From NCBI GenBank assembly GCA_008973525.1, contig WACJ01000007.1, positions 682,001-746,000 of the forward strand: DNA of 64,000 nucleotides, given 5' to 3'. Source of the stretch: Stenopsyche tienmushanensis. Lineage: Eukaryota > Arthropoda > Insecta > Trichoptera > Stenopsychidae. Shown here piece by piece: positions 11,346-22,640 of the stretch; positions within the stretch are counted from its first letter, which is position 1, and the number at the start of each line of letters is the position of its first letter. A model generated the notes under the pieces. That model was not told the origin of the DNA. It was given only the letters and a program-made list of their open reading frames with translations, and searched no databases. The position numbers and the translations under genes are program-made.

Positions 11346-13510
11346 TTAAATGACGTAAAAGTAGATGATATAGTCATATATACACCGATTATCGTTCATA
11401 AAAATGCATTTATCTCTCAGCTCCGCTCAGCGTGAGTCAATCTTACATATCAATAAATAAACAATGTTGACAGCACACTATATTTGTTCATTTCTTTGCG
11501 AAAACATAAACAATACACTTGAAACCAATTCATTTGGATCATCATTATTAGTCGATAAATTTGGGTTATCGATTTATACAATCGTACGATATATGCAAGA
11601 TACTCTCTCGATCTTTGTCTCTCCCCGAACTCACTGGAATTTGATCGCAAATACGCGACTGAACTCCTCAAAAGGTTAATAAAGACGTGCAGGGTCGCCC
11701 GTGAGAAAGTATTCTTACATTACTCATGAAAGGCAAATGGGAAACCACCATAAGAAAAATCCTTTCCCTTGTAGTCTCCAATGGAGATCGCATAATTTTT
11801 AACGAAAATGTACACAGTAATTATTATATTTATTTTTTGTAATTATATTTAAAATCCTAATTTAACAAATAAAGAATATATATGTATGTATATTTTTTTC
11901 TTAAGTGTTGCAAGAGTAATATCTAACCAAATTTGGAGCAACTCATTTGAGCTCGACAAACGGCATTCCGTCGTTTTGTGATTACTAATTCCCATTTATA
12001 GTATGCATATCAGTGGGCTCAGAGTGCGCCCCCCCCCCCCCCTTTCTAGGGAGGATGATACTCCGCCCTCATTAGGACCACCGTCTTTTATTTAAGGGCT
12101 GCTTATGAATAGAGTACTAATGAACTGGATCCATCGGCGTCAATGGGTGAGTCTCTCCCCCGCCCACTCATCAGCCACCTCATCAAAGTCCTTTTTGGAT
12201 GGCACGATGGGTGGCATTTGGTAAATGATACAAGCCGATAGATTGAAGCGATCGCTCATAATTTATGTGTATTCGATGAAATGTGCATTCGCATCAGCCG
12301 ACAGACAAATCAGCTTAATTAATCTACCTTCGTTCATTAGCGCTAAGCCTATGATCGACGTACACATTTTACGTATTTGCCTTTTCAAAATTAATATTTC
12401 AAAGTCAAATATTGCAATAGTCAAAGAATCAAAAATTTCAAACTGCATCAAGACTCAGTTTACTCGGAGAATAATTAACATTAGCCAAATAAGCAAAAAG
12501 AATTTTCTAATAAAAATGTACAGCTACAAAAATAATACATCTTAAGAAACACGTGCCGATTCCTTAGAAATTAAAAAAAGTTGAAAAAAGAAAGTCATTT
12601 AATTTTTAAAGCGTTTTTTGTTTTAAAAGTATGTGAAACACAGGAAGGTAATTTTTAAGCGCGTAGCAAATCGATTTATGTAATACCTTAGAAAAGTTTC
12701 ACAAATGATTTTATTTGAAAACTTTTTATGAGGGTAAGGAATGGGGTATTCTGACAATGTAATTAATGAATTTATATGTTATCTTTTATCAAAAGTTCAA
12801 CTCAAGAAAATCGAAACAATAGACGATTAGCACGGGTAAATTCGTTCGACAATATCCCTTTCGAAAAATCGAAAGACTGATTTATATAATATTTATTGTC
12901 CTTGTGTTATAAAAAATAAATAAGGGTATCAGGCACGTGCAATTTTTTCAATTTGGTTTTTTTTTTGTGAGCTATGCGCACTTTTCTAGATTTAACCAAG
13001 CTTTTCTTTTCTTTAATTATTGCATTGAAATGTTATCTTTAACTCTGATATATACATTTAGTATTTATCAATTTATAGTTAATTGTAATTTTCTTAATAC
13101 GATAAGAATGTTTATACTACATTAAAGATTTTGCAAATCGTTAAACTCAAGTCTGATCATGAAAATCAAACAAACTAATAAAAACTGAAACTCTGGAAAT
13201 TATCTAATATAATCAAATATTTGTTAATTTGACTACGGCAATTTTCAGAAGTCTGGCTTAAAATGACAATTTGATTTAATCACATTATTTTATTAAAAAC
13301 TCTAATTCTAGTGCATAGTCATTATCAAAAATGGCAAGTAAATACAGGACGAAATAACTCGTAGTTGGCGTCCTAGAAAAGAACGCAATCTTCAAGCTAT
13401 CTCGTAGTTGGCAGTCAACATGTTAAATTGAATTTGATCAAGCAAATTAAAACGAAAAATATTTTGAAGAATGAAAAACATTCCCTACGTGTGATTAAAA
13501 AAATATAAAG
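11346..13510. other. Intergenic, no gene recognised
   Basis: AT-rich, with a run of 14 C at 12029-12042 followed by a GC-richer patch to about 12210. The frame 12225-12545 (106 aa, Ile/Ser/Lys-rich) has no recognisable domain and the composition of noncoding AT-rich DNA. Confidence 0.55.
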
Positions 13511-13600
13511 TTAACCCTTTGCGATCGTTTGTCTACTCTCAGCCACCAAAGCTTTTTTTACCGTTTCGGTCGTATGTCTGCTCTCAGCCACCATACAAGG
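13511..13600 (+). repeat. piggyBac-like end with paired internal repeats (tentative)
   Basis: TTAA (13511-13514) is followed by CCCTTTGCGATCG, a start typical of piggyBac-like ends. A word of about 30 bp (GTCTACTCTCAGCCACC type) occurs at 13521-13551 and 13566-13595. I could not find the opposite end with TTAA, so it is at most a fragment. Confidence 0.3.
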
Positions 13601-14050
13601 AACCATACGAATTTTAACTTTATTCATTCATGCATCAGTTTATAACTTCTCTGAATGCTCTTCAATGTCTAAGTGGCTTTATCATGAACCAAAATATTGA
13701 TCCGACAAATCAGAGATAACGAAACTCAATATAAAAAAATGCGATTGTTCCACACTCGCCGTGAAAAACACCGTGGTGAGTCAGTCGCCTTTTGAGAGTG
13801 AAGAAATCGACAAGCTTCAGAGATACTACAAATTACGTTCAACTGTAATTAGACATTCTCTCTTGTTAAGATATTCCAAAATAATACTCCAAAATGGCCA
13901 AAAGAAAGTCACCGAAAGAAGTGTAATCGAAAACCAGGACTACATTTTGGAGACTGCTTTCAAAGATAAATAATATAAAAATAATAAAAACAATTCTACG
14001 AAAATATCTTGTTCAAGTATAGATAAATGTTTTTTTTTATATATTTTCAT
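13601..14050. other. No gene recognised
   Basis: Contains a 70-aa frame (13761-13973), Lys/Arg/Ser-rich, without a recognised domain or good start context. AT-rich otherwise. Confidence 0.4.
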
Positions 14051-14400
14051 GGACCCCCGGTAATGGCTTCGCGGACCCCCAAATAATACGCAGCCGCGAT
14101 TTTAACGTTCTCATATGAATGATTATTTTTCAGTGTCTTTTGTTTGGTATTTATACAGCGTTCCTCAAACGGGAGCTCGCGGACACCTAATGGTTCGCGT
14201 AGCCATTACTGGGGGTCCGCGACATGTAGAAATCATAGTTAAAATGCCAACCTTCAATTGAAAAACTAGGACGTTCTCTGCTTATATGTCGCGTAATAAT
14301 GAAATCGTAATAGGAAACAGCGCATACCAAGGATCGAAGGTCAGAATATAAAGACGCAAAATGCCTAGAGCTGGGAAGGGATCCGCAAAACAATGTTGTT
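14051..14400. repeat. hAT-type foldback remnant
   Basis: 14051-14073 and 14196-14218 are inverted copies of each other (21 of 23 positions). Both carry GGGGGTCC and TCGCG words like the subterminal parts of the hATs at 1701 and 22540. CAGCGTTCCTCAAAC at about 14156 resembles a hAT terminal repeat. No coding remains. Confidence 0.5.
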
Positions 14401-15916
14401 CAAGAGCGTGCTACATAAATTTAAAAATCGCAAAAATAAATTTAAAAAATAGATTCTATCTAATACACAACTGTGTATTTTTGTAATAAAATTTTATTAA
14501 TGTACTTGGTTTTTGACTAAATTTAAATTTGATCGATTGCTATTAACTTAATTTGTACCCTAATATGTTCAAAAGCTTTATTTTAAAGGATTCCATACAA
14601 ACCTAGCAAAAGTTTAGTTTATTGATTTGTCTTAGACATATATATTTTCTTTGTTATTAAAAGCAGTTTTAATAAAAAGTTTTCTTCAGATATTTGGAAC
14701 TAAGTAAGCCATTTGCTAATTTGCGCATGAATTAAGAATCTTGATATTCTACTTTGAATTGATATCGATAAATGAAAATAAAAAAGATTAACATTTTCTC
14801 GAGAATTCCCGGTCACAACTTCTAGTCTTATGTATGATATCTATAGAAAGTATGACCTTGGTGATTAAGTCCCAAATACGCAGTGTGAATAAGCATGAAA
14901 AGAATTCGCTTAAAAGGGTTCACTCATTGAATTGGCCCTTAAAGTCCCAACTTGAATTCCCAAATAGCAATAAAAAATAAATCATATCGACAAAACATCT
15001 CACATCGTTGGCATCAATGATAAATTATGTCAGATGCGATAATTAGATTAGCAATTCTATCATCCACAATTGGGTGCTATGAATGATGGTCGATGTTAAA
15101 CGGTCACAAATCACACGATAATCAGCAAGTAAAACAGTAGCAAGAATCCCACGCCTTCGGCCTAGTTTCACACTTGGGTCGAGCGTAAATCAGCGTCAGA
15201 CGTAAGCAAATAGGAAGACAATGGGAGGACATACACACATGATGACCCGCCTATTGTTGTTGCCACTTGAGACAACGCGCCTTATTGGAGAAAAAAGGGA
15301 AGCAGCTTCCGGCACTGATCCCCTCCACTCATACTGTAAGTGACCCCGGGGCCGTTTTTGGAGCTCTGCGACGATCCAAATTAAACTATTCATTTTATTT
15401 ACCAATTTATTACATGGCTTTTTAAAATTATTTATGGATAATTTAAAATCAATACGGAGTGCAATTATTGAAAATATAATTTTTCAAACAAGTCATGGGT
15501 TTCATGGAAAAAAATATGCTACTTTAAAAGCAATTTCACACCCATTCAATTCTGTTGGGCATTAATAATCTTCCCTTTAATAATACTACGAATATTTGTG
15601 GGGGAAAAACACAATATTTAATGTTATAATATTTTTTTTTTAAACATTTTTTTTTAATATAATGGAAGATAGTGATCCAAATGATGAGCATATCTCCCAA
15701 TAAAATTAATAGCTACATATTCTTTTTGTTAAGAAAAGAAGGGTCATTGTCTTTTTAAAAATGGCATATATGAAAATCTAAGAGAGTATTTATTTAGATA
15801 ATTTTAAATTTATATTACGCTTTGATGTCAATACACAAATTAAGGTTCATGTGTTGCCGATTTAAATCAAAATGATTATTTTTAAATAAAATTTGTGTTT
15901 CATGATTTATTACTTG
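14401..15916. other. Intergenic, no gene recognised
   Basis: AT-rich. A GC-richer patch at about 15130-15390 contains a short minus-strand frame (15196-15405) with no recognised domain. Confidence 0.55.
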
Positions 15917-15917
15917 A

Positions 15918-16440
15918 CTAGCTGGTACTCAGCGCGTTGCTGCCACTGAAGTAATAATTCTAAAAATATCGTTTTAAATTTGAAAGAGTTATCTTTATTA
16001 ATTAGAAATAATAGAAATAATGATTTTTTATCTTTCCGATAATGAATACATTTATTGAAATTGAATTATATATGAGGGAAAAGCATAAATAATATTTATT
16101 TTATTTTGTTGGTTTTATTATAAATATGAACAAACATATAATACAAACATTAATTTTTATATATAAGATCTATTGTAAGTTAATTGTTTTATACTTATAT
16201 TATTTGAAAAAGTGCAAAAAATAAATATACAAAGTTTTATCGCAATCAAAAGAACGGTATGACAGCGCATAAAATACGAACAAACAAATTTTTATTTTTG
16301 TAAACTAGATCATGCTTATGCTACTCGCGCAATTCTTAGCAATAGATGGACGAAGTTTTATTGCAATCTGATGAACGGTATGGCAGCGCATTACATACGA
16401 ACAAACAGAGACTATTTTTTATTTATTGGATTAATTAAAT
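15918..16440 (-). mobile_element. Helitron-like non-autonomous element 2
   Basis: On the minus strand it runs from A|TCCAATAAATAAAAAATAG to CTAG|T. A hairpin CAGC-AACGC-GCTG ends 12 nt before the terminus. The keyed words (GAACGGTATGGCAGCGCATT, TACATACGAACAAAC) are repeated at about 16250 and 16373, as in element 1. Non-coding. Confidence 0.55.
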
Positions 16441-16441
16441 T

Positions 16442-19400
16442 TGTGTTTAATTTTGACACAACTGCCTTTGATCGGATGCTGTCGTTTAGTCTGGCAATGA
16501 ATATTGAATGATTGAATCCTGTTTAAATGTGCATATCTGCAATCAAATTATTTACGTGCCCATGACCATTGTATGACAATTTCTTATGACCCTTATTGAT
16601 GTCCATAATCTCAATAAATTATAAGATAGCGAAACACAGCCGTAACTGTTAAGTAAGTTCTCATTTTTTTATTATCATTCAATGTTCCAAATTTTTAATC
16701 ACATTTTTGTTTACCAAAGCACAGTCAATGTTGGGAAAAGTGTTTACTTGTGTGTATGCACTCCAGTATCTTTGTTTTTTAATGTACTACTTTCCTCTGT
16801 TCATCTGTAAGATTTTGCTCCCCTTGGATTTCATGGCTTTAAATAAATTTTATTGTATGCAACTAATGACATTTACCACCACTTTTAGAATAATTGATTA
16901 TAAATTAAAGTTGATAGCATCGTTTTGGTAAATTGTATGCAATCAAATTATTCAAAATGATGAAGAAGAATCAATCATTTGATTTGATGACATATCACTA
17001 GTTTCAAAACAAATTTCATTTTTACAAAATCGAAATTGTTTATTTTTGACCAGTTTTTCGTCAACCGCGCACGGTTCCAAAATTATTTATAATAACGAGA
17101 CTCTTTAGCGCTACAAAAAAATACACTTAAAGATATAAATAAGGGATCGTCGTGTTCCCATACCGCTCGCTGCGACCAACAAAAGGCTGGCCTCCACAAT
17201 AGAATAATTTGATTGTTAGCAGTCTTTATATTGCATTATCCAATTGATTCATCTGACTATCGCGTCCATCTCTGGTGGTCATCATCTGCTGCGAGGATAC
17301 CTCACGTGTGAACCCACCGCTAAATAGCTGATGATGGACATCGTCATCGTCGCAAAGCTCGACTTTGTAATAGGCTTGCAAATTATGTGCCACCGACTGT
17401 TGAATATTTATAAGGCGTTTTAAAGATTTTTATACCCTGTCATGAGGTTTTTCTTAGACGTTGATTCAAATTTGCTTTGTCAAATCTATTCATCTTTTAG
17501 CGTTGAAAATGAAAATTAAATTGATTTTTAATTTGAAAATAAATTTAAAATGTATGAGGCCATCTATTTTTCTCAATAAAATGTTTGAGCGCGCGGAGAA
17601 GTGGCAGACGTGTCTACGTGTCTGAGTTGCAGCAGGTCATCGGTTTGCTTGGGTCACAGTGTAGGCTGGAGGTGAGGGGGTGGTTAGATGGATGTGAGAT
17701 GGAAGGCAGAGGAATGGCGGTGAAGGGAGGTGGTTTGCCCCATTTGATTAATTAGCCCGCGTGACGACAAGCCCGTCGGATCACCTTGAGATGCCATAGA
17801 CCGCTTCTTTCCCTCCTCCTCATCAGCTCAACCTCAAGACGTGCTCTGCTTCGTTGCCTCTTGACGAATTTTATTTTTATTTATGCTATTTAAAACAAGC
17901 ACAGGTACCCTGCACTGCTCGCTGATTCAATACTCAGTTTCTAATAACTTTGCCCGTAAAAGCTATATAGAACAAAAGTTCATTTTAAGTGCTTACTATA
18001 AAGTCCACAACACTCTTCTGCTAATTTATTTATTTTAGCATTTCATGTGTCTTTAGTTTAAAATGAATATATTTAATCACTTGTGTACTTTTAAACTGAT
18101 AATATATTTTAAAGGTAATTGAATTATATACTCAGAAACTCTATATACAATAATTTTAGTCTTACGAATATATTTTTTAAAAATTCGCCATTTTTTTACT
18201 CTTAAAAATGGTGTGTGCATAAATAGATTGTTTCCCGTACAAAATTGAAACGGTTTTATATCATCAACACAAAAACGTTTTCTCTGCATTAAAATACTTT
18301 TTTTGAACTAAGAACTTCATTTGTGAAGATAAACTAGAATCCTTTGATTTGTAGCTTTAAAAAACTACGCGCAGATCCATCTACGACTACGTTTTGTAAA
18401 CAATTTTCGATAGATTTACTATTTATATCGGGTATATACATAACTTTTTGTGTATTTTAAGTGTTTTTAAATCAAAGTGGTTTTTTTAAATGAACCTCAT
18501 CTTAAAAATATTTGGTAACATTTTATTTACGTATATATAAAAATATCAGTTACTTTTCAACGTTCTTTGTAATCGTTAATTAAATTCACTTTTTCCTTCA
18601 ATGATCAGTTCTTTAATTTTGGGCATAAGTAATATACATTTGAATACAAAATAATAATTCATGCTAGTCATAAAGTAATCTTAAAAATCTTAATTATTTG
18701 TAGTTCTTATTTTTAAGTAAATGGTAAAGAAGCTCAAGCAATATAAATGGAAAGATGATCATATTTACAATGTTTTGTGTCAATTCTATTTATATTTCGA
18801 TTGCGTAAATTATCTTTTTCAATTCCTAAATCTTTACAGCTATAACGAATCCTAAAAATATTATCAAAACTTAAATTGGGGTCGCGTTCAGTCAGATTTA
18901 TCCTATTAAAATACATTATTTTAACTCAACAGCAAAAAACCGAAGCCATATCCAAAAAATAATTTCTCCTTGATCAGTAATGACTCTAGATCCTTCAAAG
19001 GCTGGCGTAGGTGGCGTGGGGCTCCATGATGGGGCAGGAATATTAAACTGCCCCCTGCCGAGGCCAGGGTAATCAAACTGAGATTAAAGGATGCCTACCA
19101 ATCCATCAAAATTGTGCGCCGAGGGTTGATGTACCAGCCTATATACGTCTTATTCCGAACTTTTGAAGATTAATAATAAATACGCACACATCTCCCGTTC
19201 CCTTATACAGATATTTAATTATATTGTTGATCAACGTTGAAACGTCGATATATTTTCATGTTAAATTTGCACAAATTATTTAATTATACATTATTTGAAT
19301 GCATCTAAAATAATATGCGATATTTTGTAAATACAAATTTTAAAAAGATTTTCTACCCTCAAAAGGATATTTTTGATGTAATCATATTGAATTATTATCC

Positions 19401-21290
19401 ATATATCATTTTTTTAAGAGTTTGTAAAATCAATCAGCTACGCAGTCCAGCTCAGTGAGTGGCAATAAAGCGTAGAGATGAGCATACCACATATGGAGGG
19501 TTGTAGGGAACGTTATTAACACCAGAAGGTGTAAAGCTCTAATATGCTGATGGAACACAGCGGGAGTTCCTACGTATGCCAAAATACATTAAGCCAGCTT
19601 ACTGACTTAAAAATGAGGCACTCAAACAGCTCTAATGGCAAAGGTTTACAAATGTCATATTCTTATCAATTTGCGTTATTTTTGTGTTGATGGAAATCGA
19701 AGCAGGCTTACTTTACCTAAGTGTATTATTATAATTGAATTATGATGATTAACTTCGTAAACTTGTTATGTTGATAAAAATATTTTTTTATAATAGATAT
19801 GTCATTGAGATTGTAAATAAGATTTCTCACTGATATAGTAACGATGTTATACGAAACGAGCAAAATAAATTACTTTTTTTAGGTATAGCATATTGCTCTA
19901 TATTTCAGCTAATGATATGTTGACTGTATTGGTTTATAATATTGATTATTGCATATTTTCTAAGTTATATACATATAAACGTCGTTTAATGGCAAACAGT
20001 GTTATATAACAATAGAGTGATTTAATAACGAAAGAACCCCTTATTTGCCAACATTAGGGCAAGCATTTTTTTTGTAGGACTTCTTAAAATTGACTGGTGT
20101 TTCAGAATTACATAAATTATGAATGAGTTGTTTGGCACGTGTAATTAAAAAATAAACATTTTCATGGTTTTCGTATATTGAAAAACTGCGATTGGTTTTC
20201 ACTTCTACACTTTTTTGCGAGGCAAAGCAAAAAGATTACTTTCGCAGCCTTAACTCGCGGTATTCACTAATCCGGATATATTACTATGAGAAGAGAATGA
20301 GCGAATGGAAGAGAAACTTGGGGAGAGACAGATGGGCTTCGGCATCATTGGTTTGGGACTTGCGATTTGCGAATTCTCTGGGGGGAGCTGTCATGCGAGT
20401 GATTTTTAAGCCCCTATTTATTGTTTCGTCATTTCATTCGTCCCCAGCGATAATTTTCTCATTTTGTCATAATAAATGTCTCCTCTATTAAAAGCCAAGA
20501 AATATAACCCTACTGCATGATATACATATTGTTTTTGGCTTAAAAAATTAGATGGATTATATTTTTATTGCGTTTCAGATCTTGTTAATTCATAGCGTTA
20601 CAAATTACCAATCGATTCCTACGTTAACAAATGATAAATGAGCCGTGCTGATTTCATTCTTTAGCTTTCTACTAATCAATCATCATTGTCTACTCCATTC
20701 TGATATAAGGATTATTTTTAGATCATCTTGAGAATCTCATCGCATATATTGATGCATAAAGTAATACTATCATCCATAACAATACTAAACATCAAACAAC
20801 ACAAGCAAATGATATTAAATTAACCAAATTTTAGTCACATGGTTTTATTAAATTATAATATGAAATATACATTTTAACACCATCATGCTACAAAGAAAAA
20901 GTGAAGAGTACGAATGAAGGATAATAATTAGATTATGAATAATATGGCGCGGTGCCGTATATAAAATTAAATTACTTCTAGGTGGTGTTTGGCTTTATGA
21001 AAGTAATTTTATTTCGTAACCGTATGTATGTTTACGCTTTGCGTCATAGCAGTTTTAATCAATGCTACCAATTCGAACAATCTGTTGAGTAAGCAAGTTT
21101 TTTTCTCTAGTACGCGCAATATTTCTTGATTAGTTATTATATTATGGAGTGCATATGGAATTAAAACATATTTGTGTATTGATGAAAGTTTATGTCAAAA
21201 AAAACGAATCATATTACACATTATTTCAAAACATTTTCCCTCGTGTCAACCTTCAAAAAATGTATTATTTATCATGCATAAAAATGGAAC
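16442..21290. other. Intergenic, no gene recognised
   Basis: AT-rich desert with GC-richer patches at 17590-17870, 18990-19140 and 20190-20420. The 99-aa frame at 20192-20491 covers the last patch and matches nothing I know. Confidence 0.5.
17590..17880. promoter_or_regulatory. GC-rich, G-rich candidate regulatory patch
   Basis: A purine-biased block (GGAGGTGAGGGGGTGG and similar, 17668-17730) passes into ATTTGATTAATTAGCCC (homeodomain/POU-type words, about 17740-17757) and then into a CT-rich block. There are no transposon ends or coding. Composition plus motif evidence only. Confidence 0.25.
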
Positions 21291-21358
21291 TACAGGTAGT
21301 CCTCGACTTACGACTATTCGCACCTACACAATCAAAAAAATAGCGTTTTTTAATTGCA

Positions 21359-21755
21359 TTGCTGTGCGTGCGCATTATTAATAAGGAAGAAAAGAGTATG
21401 TCTGGCTTCAAGGCATTGAAGGATCGTTTCACACTCTTATTAGATGGTAATATTGATGGATATAAATTGAAATCATTAATGATTTATCACTCTAAAAAGC
21501 CGAGAGTCCTCAAAGGAATCAATATTGGTATCTTACCATTATATTACCGCTCAAATAAAAAAGGGTGGATGACACAATTTATTTTTGAAGACTGGTTTTT
21601 AAATTGATTTATTCCAGAAGTAGAACAATATTGTAAACAGAAAGGAATTCCATTCAATATACTTTTAATACTAGACAATGCACCAGGACATCTACCACTT
21701 ATAGGAAATTTACATCCTAACGTTAAAATCGTATATTTACCCCCTAATACCACCA
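21359..21755 (+). pseudogene. Tigger DDE transposase remnant
   Basis: One frame reads FKALKDRFTLLLDGNIDG, then YKLKSLMIYHSKKPRVLKGIN, RSNKKGWMTQFIFEDWFLN, an in-frame TGA (21605-21607), then PEVEQYCKQKGIPFNILLIL, DNAPGH (second catalytic Asp) and NVKIVYLPPNTTS. There the hairpin interrupts, just before the expected LIQPLDQG block. The HTH domain and the first catalytic Asp are missing. A downstream acidic segment (about 21880-21945) may be the C-terminus. Non-functional. Confidence 0.85.
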
Positions 21756-21777
21756 GTATTAGGGGGTAAATATACGA
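21729..21777. repeat. Perfect 22-bp hairpin inside Tigger
   Basis: Arm 21729-21750 (begins TCGTATATTTACC, ends CCTAATAC), 5-nt loop CACCA, exact reverse-complement arm 21756-21777. It sits at the codons for YLPPNT, where the transposase frame is broken. Confidence 0.95.
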
Positions 21778-22140
21778 CTCAAAAAAAAATTATACTTAAA
21801 TAAATCTATAAACCAACGTATTTAGGAAGATCTTATTTGCTACAAAGAAATATACAGGGGAAAAAAATAACAACGCTTCTTCTTTCACTACTGATTATGA
21901 ACCAATGGACTGTACTTATATAAGTACAGATGACGAAAGATTTTAAATATTAATTAAGTAAATATTTTATATTAATAAATAAATATAAATTTAACAATAA
22001 AAAAAATATAAATAAATACACATGTTTTATCTCAACACAATTTAAGTTCCATATTTTGTATGAAGTTTGGCTTACGACCAATTCGACTTGCGACCAAAGT
22101 CCAGGAACGTATCTCGGTCGTAAGTCGAGGACAACCTGTA

Positions 22141-22539
22141 TAAAATTTCAACTACTTTAAAATTATTAGTATAATATTTATAAAGGTTTGTATTCCTTAT
22201 AAAAACTCAAAAATACCTAAAAATAATGTTCAATCATAGTAATTAGACAGTAAATGTGCTGTAATTTCTTAGGTTTGGAATTAATTAGATATAACTGAAA
22301 GGACTTCATAATTTACTCAAACTTTATTCTAATAAGAGTCTTATATCCTTTGATGACCCATTGAAGCCACAATTAGAGATTGTGGAGAGGTAGACCTCTA
22401 AGTGAATAAACAATAGTTTTATTCCTCAAAAATTTTATATTTCACATTAAACCAATTTAAATCCAGATTTTAGATTGTGCTGTGTAATGCTGCGAAAATA
22501 TTAAAAAAAATATTTATCTATACTTGTCAAATTAAGTCA
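22141..22539. other. Possible hAT interior, non-coding
   Basis: AT-rich sequence between the Tigger and the hAT end at 22540. I could not locate a matching left hAT end. Confidence 0.35.
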
Positions 22540-22625
22540 CAAGGGTTGGGATGGGGTCCGCAAAATAAATTGTTCAAAAAGGGGTCCGCGAATAAAAATT
22601 GCTCAAAAGGGGATCTGCGGACTAC
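22540..22625 (+). repeat. hAT end fragment related to hAT 1
   Basis: AAGGGTTGGGATGGGGTCCG, repeated GGGGTCCGCG words and GCGGACTACATAAGTT closely parallel 2693-2785 of hAT 1. The terminal CAGCG repeat itself is lost. Confidence 0.6.
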
Positions 22626-22640
22626 ATAAGTTCTATATAA

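Larger units (their letters stand above)
21293..22138 (+). mobile_element. Tigger (pogo-type) element, internally deleted
   Basis: 22-bp terminal inverted repeats CAGGTAGTCCTCGACTTACG(AC) at the left and, on the minus strand, CAGGTTGTCCTCGACTTACG(AC) at the right (one mismatch). TA duplication at 21291-21292 and 22139-22140. 846 bp, against more than 2 kb for intact members. Contains a transposase remnant and a 22-bp perfect hairpin. Confidence 0.92.

Noticed and set aside
12225..12545. 106-aa frame, longest in its region
   Set aside because: Ile/Lys/Ser/Asn-rich composition expected from AT-rich noncoding DNA; no domain.
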